A stretch of DNA of 64,000 bases from Bombyx mori (taxonomy: Eukaryota; Arthropoda; Insecta; Lepidoptera; Bombycidae). Position 1 is the stretch's first letter; each line of letters starts with the position of its first letter. Both the position numbers and the translations under genes were made by a program. The stretch lies in the NCBI RefSeq assembly GCF_030269925.1, contig NC_085124.1, positions 1,426,001 through 1,490,000 of the forward strand, written 5' to 3'. Shown piece by piece: positions 1-9,744 of the stretch. Under the pieces are notes generated by a model that made no database searches, was not told the origin of the DNA, and saw only the letters and a list, made by a program, of their open reading frames with translations.

Positions 1-451
1 CATAACATAACAACAAAACTTACTACAGGCGGCACATCAAACTTTATTTACATAAACTTTGACCATTTGACAGCACACGACATTACTTCTAAAGCATTAG
101 ATGGCGTACGAACTCATACATAGCATGCGAATTGCGGTAAGAGCCCTCAAAGGCTGACGTTGTTCGATGCAAACCACTCTCAGCTCTAAAACTCGCGTGT
201 TAGGTACTGATTTCGCGTGAAATTAAAATTTTACATTCCGAATTACATTTTAAAGCCATTAATCAGGATCGCGGAGTTCTCGCTTTGGTTGCGACTCAAG
301 TTTTCGGTTCGTTCTTTGATTTAGGGATGGCATTGTTCTTTGTCGAGTAAGAACCCTACTGGGATCGATTTGTTGAGTTGAATAGATTCGAATCAAGTCT
401 GATTTGATCTATTCATAGATACGTATCCTGCCTATTTTAATGCCTAAAATG
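1..451. other. no recognisable gene
   Basis: AT-rich sequence with no open frame that looks coding and no repeat I recognise before the LINE fragment that follows. Confidence 0.5.
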
Positions 452-783
452 CTGAGATGATACCGGCATCTCGTTTTTACCATCGTACCGCCCGCCACCG
501 GAGTAGAGTTCATCCATACTACCTGGAGCCACTGCGGTCATCCACAGTGCGTTTCCAGAGATCTTTTTTGCCACGTACCATCCGGCTATGGAATGAGCTC
601 CCCTCCACGGTGTTTCCCGAGCGCTATGACATGTCCTTCTTCAAACGAGGCTTGTGGAGAGTATTAAGCGGTAGGCAGCGGCTTGGCTCTGCCCCTGGCA
701 TTGCTGAAGTCCATGGGCGACGGTAACCACTCACCATCAGGTGGGCCGTATGCTCGTCTGCCTACATTGGGCAATAAAAAAAT
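452..783 (+). mobile_element. 3' end of a CR1-like LINE, copy 1
   Basis: A 5'-truncated LINE end. The frame 457-726 gives the typical C-terminus of CR1/Rex-type ORF2, with FLPRTIRLWNELPSTVFPE followed by a basic FKRGLWRVLSGRQ stretch. A short 3' UTR with an ACCATCAGGTGGGCCGTATG block ends in GCAATAAAAAAA. The catalytic reverse transcriptase core is absent, so this is a dead copy. It is close to identical to the copy ending at 5994; minus-strand relatives lie at 2820, 34200, 39147 and 50931. Confidence 0.8.
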
Positions 784-1174
784 AATTGTTTAATCACTCA
801 GTTAAATGAATGCGCCCAAGGCCCGCCCGATATTAAGTAGTTACCGGATTCTTTAGACACCGCTAGGTGAATGCTGTCATCCATCCTAAGATATAAAGTT
901 TAAGTCTCAATTACGTAGTCTGGCGTCTGTAACATTCCACCGCTTGTAACGAATTACGGTTTCGCGACAGAGATATGCAGAGTTCCAGCTCCTTTGGTCT
1001 CACAAGATGCTCTACCAGTACAACTTTGATAGGGACTGAGATTCTGTCTACTTTCGCCACGAAGCAGTCAAACTTTCTGGCACGCCGAATACAAGCATAC
1101 ATTCTTATTGAGACGCCGACTTTAAATCGCAAAGCAAGTATCACTCACGGTATGTATAAGCTTCGATAAACAGT
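784..1174. other. no recognisable gene
   Basis: No gene or repeat recognised. Two short overlapping frames on opposite strands show no family resemblance. Confidence 0.4.
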
Positions 1175-1384
1175 AGTTTTTTTTATTGCTTATATGGGTG
1201 GACAAGCTCACGGTCACCTGGTGTTTAGTGATTATCGGAGCTTATCTACTTATCTACAACATAAATGCTGCCACCCACCTTGAGATATGGGCTCTAATGT
1301 CTCAGTTTTTACAGTACAACGGCTGCCCCACCCTTTGAACCGAAACGCATTACTGATTTACGGCAGAAATATGGCGGTAGCTCT
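1175..1384 (-). mobile_element. Bm1 SINE, 3' part, diverged
   Basis: Read on the minus strand it carries the Bm1 body (the CCACCCACCTTGAGATAT and CGGCTGCCCCACCC blocks) and the A-rich 3' end. It is 5'-truncated and lacks the tRNA-like head; many substitutions suggest an old copy. Confidence 0.85.
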
Positions 1385-2227
1385 TTTGACATTCAACAAG
1401 TATGTACTTTCATTTATGTTAAATAATTTTTTATTTATTTAATTTGATTTGATAGCCAGGCCGACACATACGTATGAACTCACAAGACCTTCTACTATTA
1501 GTAGAGCTCTAACTATCAATGCAATAAACACAAAACTTCAACTATCACGGCGTGCTAATTTGTATAGTAAACACTTCCGAAATCCTACGACCTAATCTGG
1601 TGTATTTGGTTTAAATTTCAAATATTTTACACAAAAAAAACAATTTACAACCCCTCTTATCTTTCAGCATACATCATCCAACACCAATTTTTTATCATTC
1701 TTAACTTAGCCTTTCTTCATTACAACAAGAAAAATACACAGATTAGAGACGACAAAACATCCAATTTTGCTAAAACAAAATGATATTCTTCATAATTCTT
1801 ATATTAAAAGGAAACCATCTGTTCCCTCAAAGAAAACATTGATTTATTGCCTAAAATGTGTCTATGTCTTTGGCTTACGTGCCACTATAAGAGCAACCGT
1901 CACACGTTTTTGTAACAAAGACGGTAAGCTAGTAGACAAGCTCATGCTCCATTTAAAATGTAAAGGTTTCCGGAGAATACAGAGATCTCAACGTAAATTT
2001 CGATTCTTGGAACATAAGATCGAAACCCCAATTCAATAATGTACATATTTCCTACCCTTTACAAATTACATGGCTGGTAACACCTACCCGCAGTCTCACA
2101 GATCCCTCTTCCATCGGCAATTACGGAAATCAATATATCCCCCGTTTTCATAACACGCTACACGAAGTAATTCCTACATTGTGGAAATCGCTTGCAATGA
2201 ACACATTTCTATATTATTCTATTCTAT
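1385..2227. other. no recognisable gene
   Basis: AT-rich, with A-rich and T-rich patches. A 90-codon frame at 1767-2039 has no recognisable family; its basic, irregular composition does not argue for a gene. Confidence 0.4.
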
Positions 2228-2400
2228 CATCCCATAGAAGTCCACAGCTGGACATAGAGCTCCCCCAAGCCGCATAAGGATCGATCCTGCACTATCCGCA
2301 TCCAGCGGATCCTCACGAACCTCAATAGATCTTCGGTCCATCTTGTGGGAGGCCTACCCACGCTATGTCTTCTGGGACGCGGTCGCCACTAAACAACTTT
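2228..2400 (-). mobile_element. 3' end of an RTE-clade LINE (ORF2 C-terminus)
   Basis: The minus strand translates to the C-terminal signature of lepidopteran RTE ORF2: GRPPTRWTEDL, then WMRIVQDRS and YVQLWTSMG, followed by a short remnant of the ATG-type tail. It is heavily 5'-truncated. Relatives are at 33727 (minus) and 49295 (plus). Confidence 0.75.
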
Positions 2401-2634
2401 TCAGTCCCAATCACCATCCGTTCTACAAGTAATGTACCCTGCCCACTGCCACTTCAAAGTCGCAATACTTTGGGCTATGTGGGTCACCAATGAAATATGA
2501 ATACATAGTACATAGCTACTTTGAAAAAATTACGAATGCACTGGACATTAATAAGCCACAGATGCTTCTACTAATATCAAAAGAGATTTTTTCTGTTATA
2601 GTTAAAGCAAGTACATTAAATATCGTATACTCAC

Positions 2635-2655
2635 TGTGTGTGTGTGTGTGTGTGT
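2635..2655. repeat. (TG)n microsatellite
   Basis: About ten uninterrupted TG dinucleotides. Confidence 0.95.
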
Positions 2656-2819
2656 AATAATTCTAAACCACTCGTTGCAGATACGTATTCCGTTCAGAGA
2701 TGAATTCGGAAATGACCGGCTGGTACCCTCGCAAGTGTAAGATAATGTTACATCGATATCGATACTCTGGACGTTCTTAGTGCCATGGATTGGTACCATG
2801 TATGCCGTTTTTTGAAATA

Positions 2820-2931
2820 TATTTTTTTAATTGCCTTTATAGGTAAACGGCCATACGGCTCATCTGATAGTAAGTGGTTACAGCTGCTCATGGATGCCAG
2901 CAATGCCAGGGGCAGAGCCAAGCCGCTACAG
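2820..2931 (-). mobile_element. CR1-like LINE 3' terminal fragment
   Basis: It matches the 3' UTR of the LINE copies at 452 and 5554 in reverse (the GCAATGCCAGGGGCAGAGCC and TGGTTAC blocks). Only about 110 bp of the 3' end remain. Confidence 0.75.
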
Positions 2932-2991
2932 TTGAAATAGACCCGTGTCTTAAGGCAATGTCGTTTGTCAACATCCAAGAACGGAGTGTCA

Positions 2992-3238
2992 TTTTTTTTT
3001 AATTTGTTTTATTGCTTAGATGGATGGACGAGCTTACGGCCCACCTGGTGTTAATAAGTGGTTACTGGAGTCCAAATGCGCCACCCAACTTGAGATATAA
3101 GTTCTAAGGTCTCAAGTATAACGTAATAACGGCTGCCCCACCCTTCAAACCAAAACGCATTACTGCTTCACGGGGGAAATAGGCGAGTTGGTGGTGGTAC
3201 CTACCTGTGCGTACTTACTAGAGGTCCTACCAACAGTA
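2992..3238 (-). mobile_element. Bm1 SINE, 3' part
   Basis: About 245 bp of the Bm1 body, ending at the CCTACCAACAGT block, which is where many truncated Bm1 copies in this window stop. No tRNA-like head. Confidence 0.9.
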
Positions 3239-4155
3239 AAAACGTGAACTAATTTTTCAACAACAATGAAACAACAGCTGTAGTAATCTGAACGTAAGTA
3301 TAAAAAAGATCGCTCGATAGTGAGACTACAAATTATTGAACATCACTATTGGCTCCGCGACGGAAGTTCTTTGATTCGTCCTAAAAATCAACCTTTCAAA
3401 TATAATGATGGGTTTTTCGCTGGAGTGCCAAAGAGTAACATTCGAAATATCGATTTTAATTTATAGCAATCGATAACCCGGTCCTACCGCTTTGCTGACC
3501 GATCTTTTTCGATTTTGAGTTTGATTCGATCACAACCAAACTTCACAACGTCACTGGCTAAGTTAATCCGAAGATTTCTTGAAAATGTCACTAAAATAAC
3601 ACACATATATACATCGACTTTGATATAAATACATTTTATGTGACAAATATGAAGAGACCAAATCAAAGAAAATAATAATATGTAATTATTTTAAGTGCAA
3701 CTCGATAACAACGGATTTTCTGAACTTTGGAACTATCGGAACTTCTGAAAACGAATATTTGCAGTTTTTATTTATTTGCAATATAACTTTCACTTCTATC
3801 TATGCGCCTGTTATTGAATAAAATTTTTCGAATCTAAAAAGTTAAGCTTAGATTGAGCTGAAACAGAAAACATAACAGAACGCTAGCCCCAAAAAGAATC
3901 GAAGCGATTTTTCTAAAGACAGATCCGAACATGTCATTTATCTGGAGAATTTAAACAAAGGTAAAGACAAAACGATTATAAACCTTTATCTCCTTTGTTT
4001 ATCAATCGTTTTTCTTCTTTTTTTGAGCTACGAACAATGACTTTAAGAGAAATCTTCTTGTTTTTAAAAAGATACAAAACATTTGAGCGTAATTTTCTCG
4101 TTTGCTTGTCAACAGATTCTGTTCAGTAGCTTTAGTGTTATCAGTCAACATTTTT
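3239..4155. other. no recognisable gene
   Basis: AT-rich sequence without a supported gene, RNA or repeat. Confidence 0.4.
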
Positions 4156-4300
4156 TTTCCAATATTTATATATTTATTTATTTATAACTTCATATACTAG
4201 AAAGTATAAAGGCGGACTTAATGCCATAGGCATTCTCTAACAGTCTACCTTAGGGGAGTGCAGAGATGAAGCTTGGTAGGTGTAGTGTGAAGGTAATATT
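4156..4300 (-). mobile_element. 3' end of a LINE with a (TAAA)n-type tail
   Basis: On the minus strand the sequence ends in repeated TAAATAAATA, and its 3' UTR has the CTACCTTAGGGGAG / TGCCATAGGCATT blocks. This tail type fits CR1/Rex-like LINEs. No coding part remains, so the clade is inferred only from the tail. From about 4310 to 4440 an AT-rich, TATA/AAATA-rich low-complexity stretch follows. Confidence 0.45.
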
Positions 4301-4440
4301 ACTTAAACATATGTGTATATACAATATACATAATATTTATAGATACAAATACTCGTACTTAAATAAATACATATAGATAAATATATAGATATACATAAAT
4401 ACATTTATACATATAAAAACATATATAAACAAATATTATC

Positions 4441-4905
4441 ACTTATTTATAGTTCCACTACAAAACAACCAGAGGATGATAATATAATTATTAGAAGGTA
4501 CTTAGTGATCGCGACAAAGTTTAGCCGTGAAGATAGATTTAATTATTAAGAGAATATCTAATATATACAATGAACCTTAATTTTGACGCTTCAGTCAGGA
4601 TTATGATCCTACTTCGACAACTGATCGAAAACTAGCTATTAAAAGTATATGTGGCCAAAGCGACGGTATGTAATCGAAATAAGACAAGTGTATCATAATA
4701 TATAATATAAATTAAGAAATAATAATAATATATATAAGTATATGATAATGTATTATGTATAGTACACCACGACATACCTGCTATGTTATTATATTTTCCA
4801 GAATTCCTTTAAATTAAACGGTTGTCTGGAAGAGATCGCTTTTAGCGATAAGACCGCCTATTATACAAACGTATCTGCTTTTGAACATTTTTTGAATGTA
4901 AATTG
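4441..4905. other. AT-rich, no recognisable gene
   Basis: Contains TATA-rich runs (4690-4790) and nothing that reads as a gene or named repeat. Confidence 0.4.
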
Positions 4906-4939
4906 TCTCTCTCTCTCTCTCTCTCTCCCTCTCTCTCTC
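4906..4939. repeat. (TC)n microsatellite
   Basis: Thirty-four bases of TC dinucleotides with one interruption (TCCC). Confidence 0.95.
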
Positions 4940-5553
4940 GTTTCGGATCCGTGTCTATCATATTCAAAGCATCACTTAAATCAATTTACTAAGAAGTCCC
5001 CGATTTGCACAGAGATTTGACGACCACGCTCCGGTTAGGTTGAAAGCTTTTGGGTAATTACAACTTTACCTCCCAGTACATCTATGAAGGCACATTTATT
5101 AAACCCAAATATCTCATTCCAATGGATTCTTGGAAGAAAACAATTTGAGGTCATAATAATATACAAACAAAACATCTTTTTTATCACACATTACACTTAT
5201 ATTATTATTAATATTAATAAATTTGTTTAGTGTACTAATAAAGACTTTGAAACCAAGATGGTGACGGACCGTGTGTATGAAATAGTCGCTGCTTATTAAT
5301 ACTATGCAGGATCTCTTATGTTTTATTTGTCATATTTATTAATCAGCTGCCTGGAGAGTATCGCATACCACTTTAACTATCATTATTCAAGCCAGATCGT
5401 GTTATAGGGTATACTGGGTAGAACTATAGGGTATGAAGAGATGGGACAGCAGTACGATCTTGTGGGAGTTAAAAGCGTCCCTAACATCTGTACCCAGCAG
5501 AATTATGGAGGGAATACGAAGTGTGAAAAAGTAAAAATTGCTGATACCCTTAA
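4940..5553. other. no recognisable gene
   Basis: No supported feature. The stretch just before the next LINE (from about 5400) could be decayed upstream LINE sequence, but I could not align it to a motif. Confidence 0.35.
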
Positions 5554-5994
5554 ATGTATCTAACAAATAGTCGGACATTGGAGCCTCTGGGTCTGCGGAG
5601 GGACTTCGGTTCCCTCTGTATTTTGTACCGCATGTTCCATGGGGAGTGCTCTGAGGAATTGTTCGAGATAATACCAACGTCTCGTTTTTACCATCGCACC
5701 GCCCGCCACCGGAGTAAAGTTCATCCATACTACCTGGAGCCACTGCGGTCATCCACAGTGCGTTTCCAGAGATCTTTTTTGCCACGTACCATCCGGCTAT
5801 GGAATGAGCTCCCCTCCGCGGTGTTTCCCGAGCGCTATGACATGTCCTTCTTCAAACGAGGCTTGTGGAGAGTATTAAGCGGTAGGCAGCCGCTTCGCTC
5901 TGCCCTTGGCATTGCTGAAGTCCATGGGCGACGGTAACCACTCACCATCAGGTGGGCCGTATGCTCGTCTGCCTACAAAGGCAATAAAAAAAAA
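5554..5994 (+). mobile_element. 3' end of a CR1-like LINE, copy 2
   Basis: A longer sibling of the copy at 452. The frame 5554-5937 reads LGLRRDFGSLCILYRMFHGE, CSEELFEIIP, then FLPRTIRLWNELPSAVFPE and FKRGLWRVLSGRQ, which is the region downstream of the reverse transcriptase palm in CR1-like ORF2. The frame is intact to its stop at 5937 and is followed by the same 3' UTR and a GCAATAAAA tail. The catalytic core is missing. A 127-codon minus-strand frame over it is a shadow. Confidence 0.85.
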
Positions 5995-6559
5995 ACATTA
6001 TTATTATATACCTCAGTTTTTGACCAATTTCCGATAGATATTATTTTAATGCGCCTGAGTTTTCCATTTTACATAACAAGGCGCTCTGCTCTTTGTAATC
6101 AGATAGGCCTTTGAATATCAAATAACTTCATCTATAAAAATCTAAAGTCACTTCTATTACGCGGCAAAATTTCTCGAGTTACGCTAAATAAATTGAATTT
6201 CCCGAGCAACACACCCTGCGAATTGGCGTCGGGAACTTTGGAGTGCTATCATTAATTAATTGCTCACTTCTACTCGTGTGGTAACTTGTCCAGCGTCTGT
6301 ATAATTTGATTATCGATCTATGAAGGATGTAGAGTGTCAGGCCTCTTTATTTACATATACATATTTGTTTGATAAGACGCCAACGAACTGAGTTTTAACA
6401 TAGATATTTTGTGACCGGATAAATTAAAGATCAATAAGCGGTACAAAAAAATTGGATACTCTGGATAGTGGATGTTGCATTCTAAGTCATGTAATGGATT
6501 TTGATAAGGTTTTAATCGTCATTTAGTTAATTTTATTCGAGGAATCTGTGAAAGATACA
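5995..6559. other. no recognisable gene
   Basis: No gene or repeat recognised. Confidence 0.4.
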
Positions 6560-7025
6560 TTGTCCTGCATAAAACTTTGAGAGACAGGAACATATCGCTC
6601 AAAACGAAAATCAAACTCCTGCGCACCTTCGTCTTCTCAATTTTTCACTATAAGGCTAAAACTTGAACCCTAAGATTTGCAGACTGCACACTAGATGATG
6701 GCTTCAAAACGTGGTGCTGGAGGAATATGCTGAGGATCCCATGGACTGCATATCGGATCAACTCATCTATACTCACGAAGCTCAAAATTACAGCAAAGCT
6801 ATCTAGCATCTGCTTTAAGCGAATCCTGTCTACTTCAGATACATTATCAGGAAATACAGAGACAATCTTGAAAAACTGGTAACTGGTAATGTGGAAGGAA
6901 AAAGAGCGCAAGGGTGCACTCCAATGCATTGGTCTGGCCAGATCCGCACCACCCTCGATTACACCCCTTACGATGCTTTCAAAGTAGCTGAAGATAGGAT
7001 GAGATAGCATCATGATGATGAAAAG
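6560..7025 (+). pseudogene. decayed RTE-type LINE ORF2, C-terminal part
   Basis: The plus strand reads as the thumb and C-terminal region of an RTE/BovB-like reverse transcriptase: KIKLLRTFVFSIFHYKAKT, in-frame stop, then TWCWRNMLRIPWTAYRIN and SSICFKRIL. After a frame change near 6880 it reads VEGKRA, WSGQIRTTLD and DAFKVAEDR. At least two stops and one frameshift make it a relic. The 150-codon minus-strand frame at 6648-7100 is only a shadow. The family differs from the complete RTE element at 9490. Confidence 0.75.
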
Positions 7026-7655
7026 TCGTGAATGGAGCTGATAAAAACCTTCAGACACGAGGAGTATGACTGGAGGAGGAGGATTAAATCGAAAAAGCAT
7101 TATTTCTTAAATAGGCAGGACTATGATGAAGCAACCTTTTTAAGGATGCATCTTTAATTCTATGGCGGGAGCAGAAAGACTAGTGACGGAATGCAAAATG
7201 AGGCTTAACACTTATTCTATAGCCTAATTCTCATTCATCGAACGACTAAAAAATCCTCGAACCTAGAGCAAGTTCAACTTTTTCATCATTAAAATTATAA
7301 CAAAATTAAAACTAGAGAAATTATTACGATATTCATGAGAACGTATAGACTTCGGTCAGAAAGTAGGAAAATATATTTTCCATATTTCATTGGTGGCTTC
7401 AATATTCATGATTTTTCCAAGAGCTCTCCCCTGGATGGGTCCATTATTGAGAAATGGAAAAATTATTAGAATCTTTCTGGAAAGCTACGAAACGTGAAGG
7501 GACGTACTTCAGTGTGAGTGCAGGGGGACAGAATCACACGTCAATCAGGGGGGGTATGTATGTAGGAATGGTAAAATTCTAGAAAAAAATTATGACATTG
7601 GAATATAATACGGTGTCCATGATTTCAATTTTTATAAACTACATTCGCGCTGTTT
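7026..7655. other. no recognisable gene
   Basis: No supported feature; includes a purine-rich patch near 7490-7560. Confidence 0.35.
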
Positions 7656-7836
7656 TACTGGTGGTAGGACCTCTTGTGAGTCCGCGCGGGTAGGCACCAC
7701 CGCCCTGCTTATTTCTGCCGTGAAGCAGTAATGTGGTGCATTTACGTTGTGGATGTCTATGGGCTCCAGTAACCACTTAACACCAGGTGGGCTGTGAGCT
7801 CGTCCACCCATATAAGCAATAAATAAAAAATAAAAA
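7656..7836 (+). mobile_element. Bm1 SINE, internally deleted
   Basis: Begins at the ACTGGTGGTAGGACCTC block and reaches the A-rich tail. The central part (CGGTTTGAAGG to TTGAGATAT) is missing. Immediately followed by another Bm1 fragment in the same direction. Confidence 0.9.
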
Positions 7837-7837
7837 G

Positions 7838-8007
7838 TGTTTCGGTTTGAACGGCTGGGCAGCCGTTGTAACTATACTGAAATTTTAGAACTTATATCTC
7901 AAGGTGGGTGGCGCATTTATGTTGTAGATGTCTATGGGCTCCAGTAACCACTTAACACCAGGTGGGCTGTGAGCTCGCCCACCAATCTAAGCAATAAAAA
8001 ATAAAAA
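7838..8007 (+). mobile_element. Bm1 SINE, 3' part
   Basis: Starts at GTTTCGGTTTGAA and runs to AAGCAATAAAAAATAAAAA. It begins exactly at the tail of the preceding fragment, so the pair is either tandem insertions or a rearranged single copy. Confidence 0.9.
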
Positions 8008-8226
8008 CTGTGGTCTCCGGAAAATCACGCCAGTCGTGAACTGGTCTGTCCAGCTGGAACCATAAATAAATTCCGATATTTTTTATGTTCTTCAACTAGT
8101 TAATCGCTAAATTTAATATTAAGTAAGCAGCGTAAACTTTTTCAGTCATTGTAATTTAAAATACGATGATAACGATAACGTAGAATACAAATAATAATAA
8201 GATAAAATTGACCTTAAAACTCTTAT

Positions 8227-8466
8227 CTTTTTTTTTATTGCTTTGATGGATGGTCGAGTTCACAGCCTGACTGGTGTTTAGTGGTTACTGAAACTCATAG
8301 ACATCTACAACGTAAATGCGCCACCCACCTTGAGATATGAGTTCTAAGGTCTCAAGTATGGTTACGACGGCTGCCCCGCCCTTCAAACCGAAACGAATTA
8401 CTGCTTCACGGCAGAAATAGGCAGGGTACCCACCCGCGCGGACTCACAAGAGATCCTGCCACCAGT
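8227..8466 (-). mobile_element. Bm1 SINE, 3' part
   Basis: Body of Bm1 in reverse, stopping at the CCACCAGT block; no tRNA-like head. Confidence 0.9.
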
Positions 8467-8470
8467 AAAA

Positions 8471-8573
8471 AGGTGCGTGGCGGCATTTACGTTGTAGATG
8501 TCTATAATCTCCGGTAACCACTTAACATCAGATGAGCTGCGAGCTCGTCCACACATCTATACAATAAAAAAAA
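8471..8573 (+). mobile_element. Bm1 SINE, 3' terminal 100 bp
   Basis: GGTGCGTGGCGGCATTTACG through the tail; head-to-head with the preceding minus-strand copy. Confidence 0.85.
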
Positions 8574-8654
8574 TCGGAACTAAAGATAGAGAAAACAAAT
8601 ACATCTAAAGAATTTATGCAAAACACTACGGGAGATTTCATTTTTATTGCGTAC

Positions 8655-8949
8655 TAGCTGACCCAGCCGACTTCGCAGTGCCTCAATCGATAAACAAAAG
8701 ACTAAAAAAACTTTTGTATAAAATAAACTTAAAACAAACCAAAAGGAATCCGTCCGAAGGGGGACACATCAAAGGAAATAGAAAATTGTTATTTTTATGT
8801 AATTCCGAGCATTTTCATATGTATCTACTTTTTAAACCTTCTCTGGACTTCCACAAATAATTCAAAACCAAAATTAGCCAAATCGGTCCAGCCGTTCTCG
8901 AGTTTTAGCGAGACTAACGAATAGCAATTCATTTTTATATGTATAGATT
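8655..8949 (+). repeat. dispersed retroelement end (CTGACCC...TATAGAT family), copy 1
   Basis: Starts CTAGCTGACCCAGCCGACTT and ends CGAGACTAACGAATAGC... TTTTTATATGTATAGAT in consensus form. The same family occurs at 9228 (interrupted), 24945 and 32168. The dispersed, one-end-variable pattern fits a LINE 3' end or derived SINE; RTE affiliation is my recollection of lepidopteran repeats and is not proved here. Confidence 0.65.
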
Positions 8950-9227
8950 TGGAAATGAAAAACAATTTAACTTGAAATCCTAAAATTTATTGAGAATTTT
9001 AAGAAACTTAAATATTATATGGCCCGAAGTGCCTTTTCAACTTCGCTCCTAATTGAAGTACCTTTACGTACAGTATACTGCATTTTGTAGATCGGGAGTT
9101 CGTATATCCATTTATTTACTCTCATTTCTTAGGGACTACTTCTTCCAAAGCTCACTGTAACGCAGGTAAATTATCTCCGATTGGCAGTTGTGTTTACTAC
9201 ATAATTTAGTCATAGTATTTATGATAT
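8950..9227. other. no recognisable gene
   Basis: AT-rich spacer between two copies of the same dispersed repeat. Confidence 0.4.
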
Positions 9228-9489
9228 ACTGGCTGACCCGGCAGACTTCGTAGTGCCTCAATCGATAGGTAAAACATCTAAGCTTTTGTATAAAATAAAC
9301 TTAAAACAAACAAAAGAAATCCGTCGGACGGGGGACACATCAAAGGGAAAACAAAATTGTAATTTTTTATTTCATTCCAAGCATTTTCATATTTATGTAC
9401 CTTTTAAACCTTCTCTGGATTTCCACAAATAATTCAAGGCCAAAATTAGCCAATTCGGTTCAGCCGTTCTCGAGTTTTAGCAAGACTAA
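9228..9489 (+). repeat. dispersed retroelement end, copy 2, left part
   Basis: Same family as 8655. It is cut at TTAGCAAGACTAA by the RTE element that follows and resumes at 13683-13733 with the duplicated TTAGCAAGACTAA and the AACGAACAGCAATTAATTTT end. Confidence 0.8.
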
Positions 9490-9508
9490 TAATAATAATA
9501 AAGCTTTC

Positions 9509-9514
9509 TTTATT
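9509..9514 (-). terminator. polyadenylation signal AATAAA of the RTE element
   Basis: AATAAA on the minus strand about 20 bp before the (TTA)n tail of the element. Confidence 0.6.
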
Positions 9515-9628
9515 CCACACAAAAATACTTAATTACAAACAATTTGAAGATACCTTAATGGTTTTTTTTTTTTTTTTATTATTATTAAACAGTTAAAAAG
9601 TATATATTAAAGTTTAAAAAGTGAATTT

Positions 9629-9630
<2 letters not shown>

Positions 9631-9717
<87 letters not shown>
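9631..9717 (-). repeat. 87-nt homopolymer in the RTE 3' UTR
   Basis: Eighty-seven consecutive T on the plus strand (A on the element's sense strand), 27 bp past the ORF2 stop and about 140 bp before the element's end. Confidence 0.95.
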
Positions 9718-9744
9718 CTTATATTAATTTTAATATTATTTACA

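Noticed and set aside
5402..5785. 127-codon minus-strand frame
   Set aside because: It is a shadow of the CR1-like LINE ORF2 end on the plus strand and has no domain of its own.
6648..7100. 150-codon minus-strand frame
   Set aside because: The plus strand across it reads as a decayed RTE reverse transcriptase, which explains the open complement.
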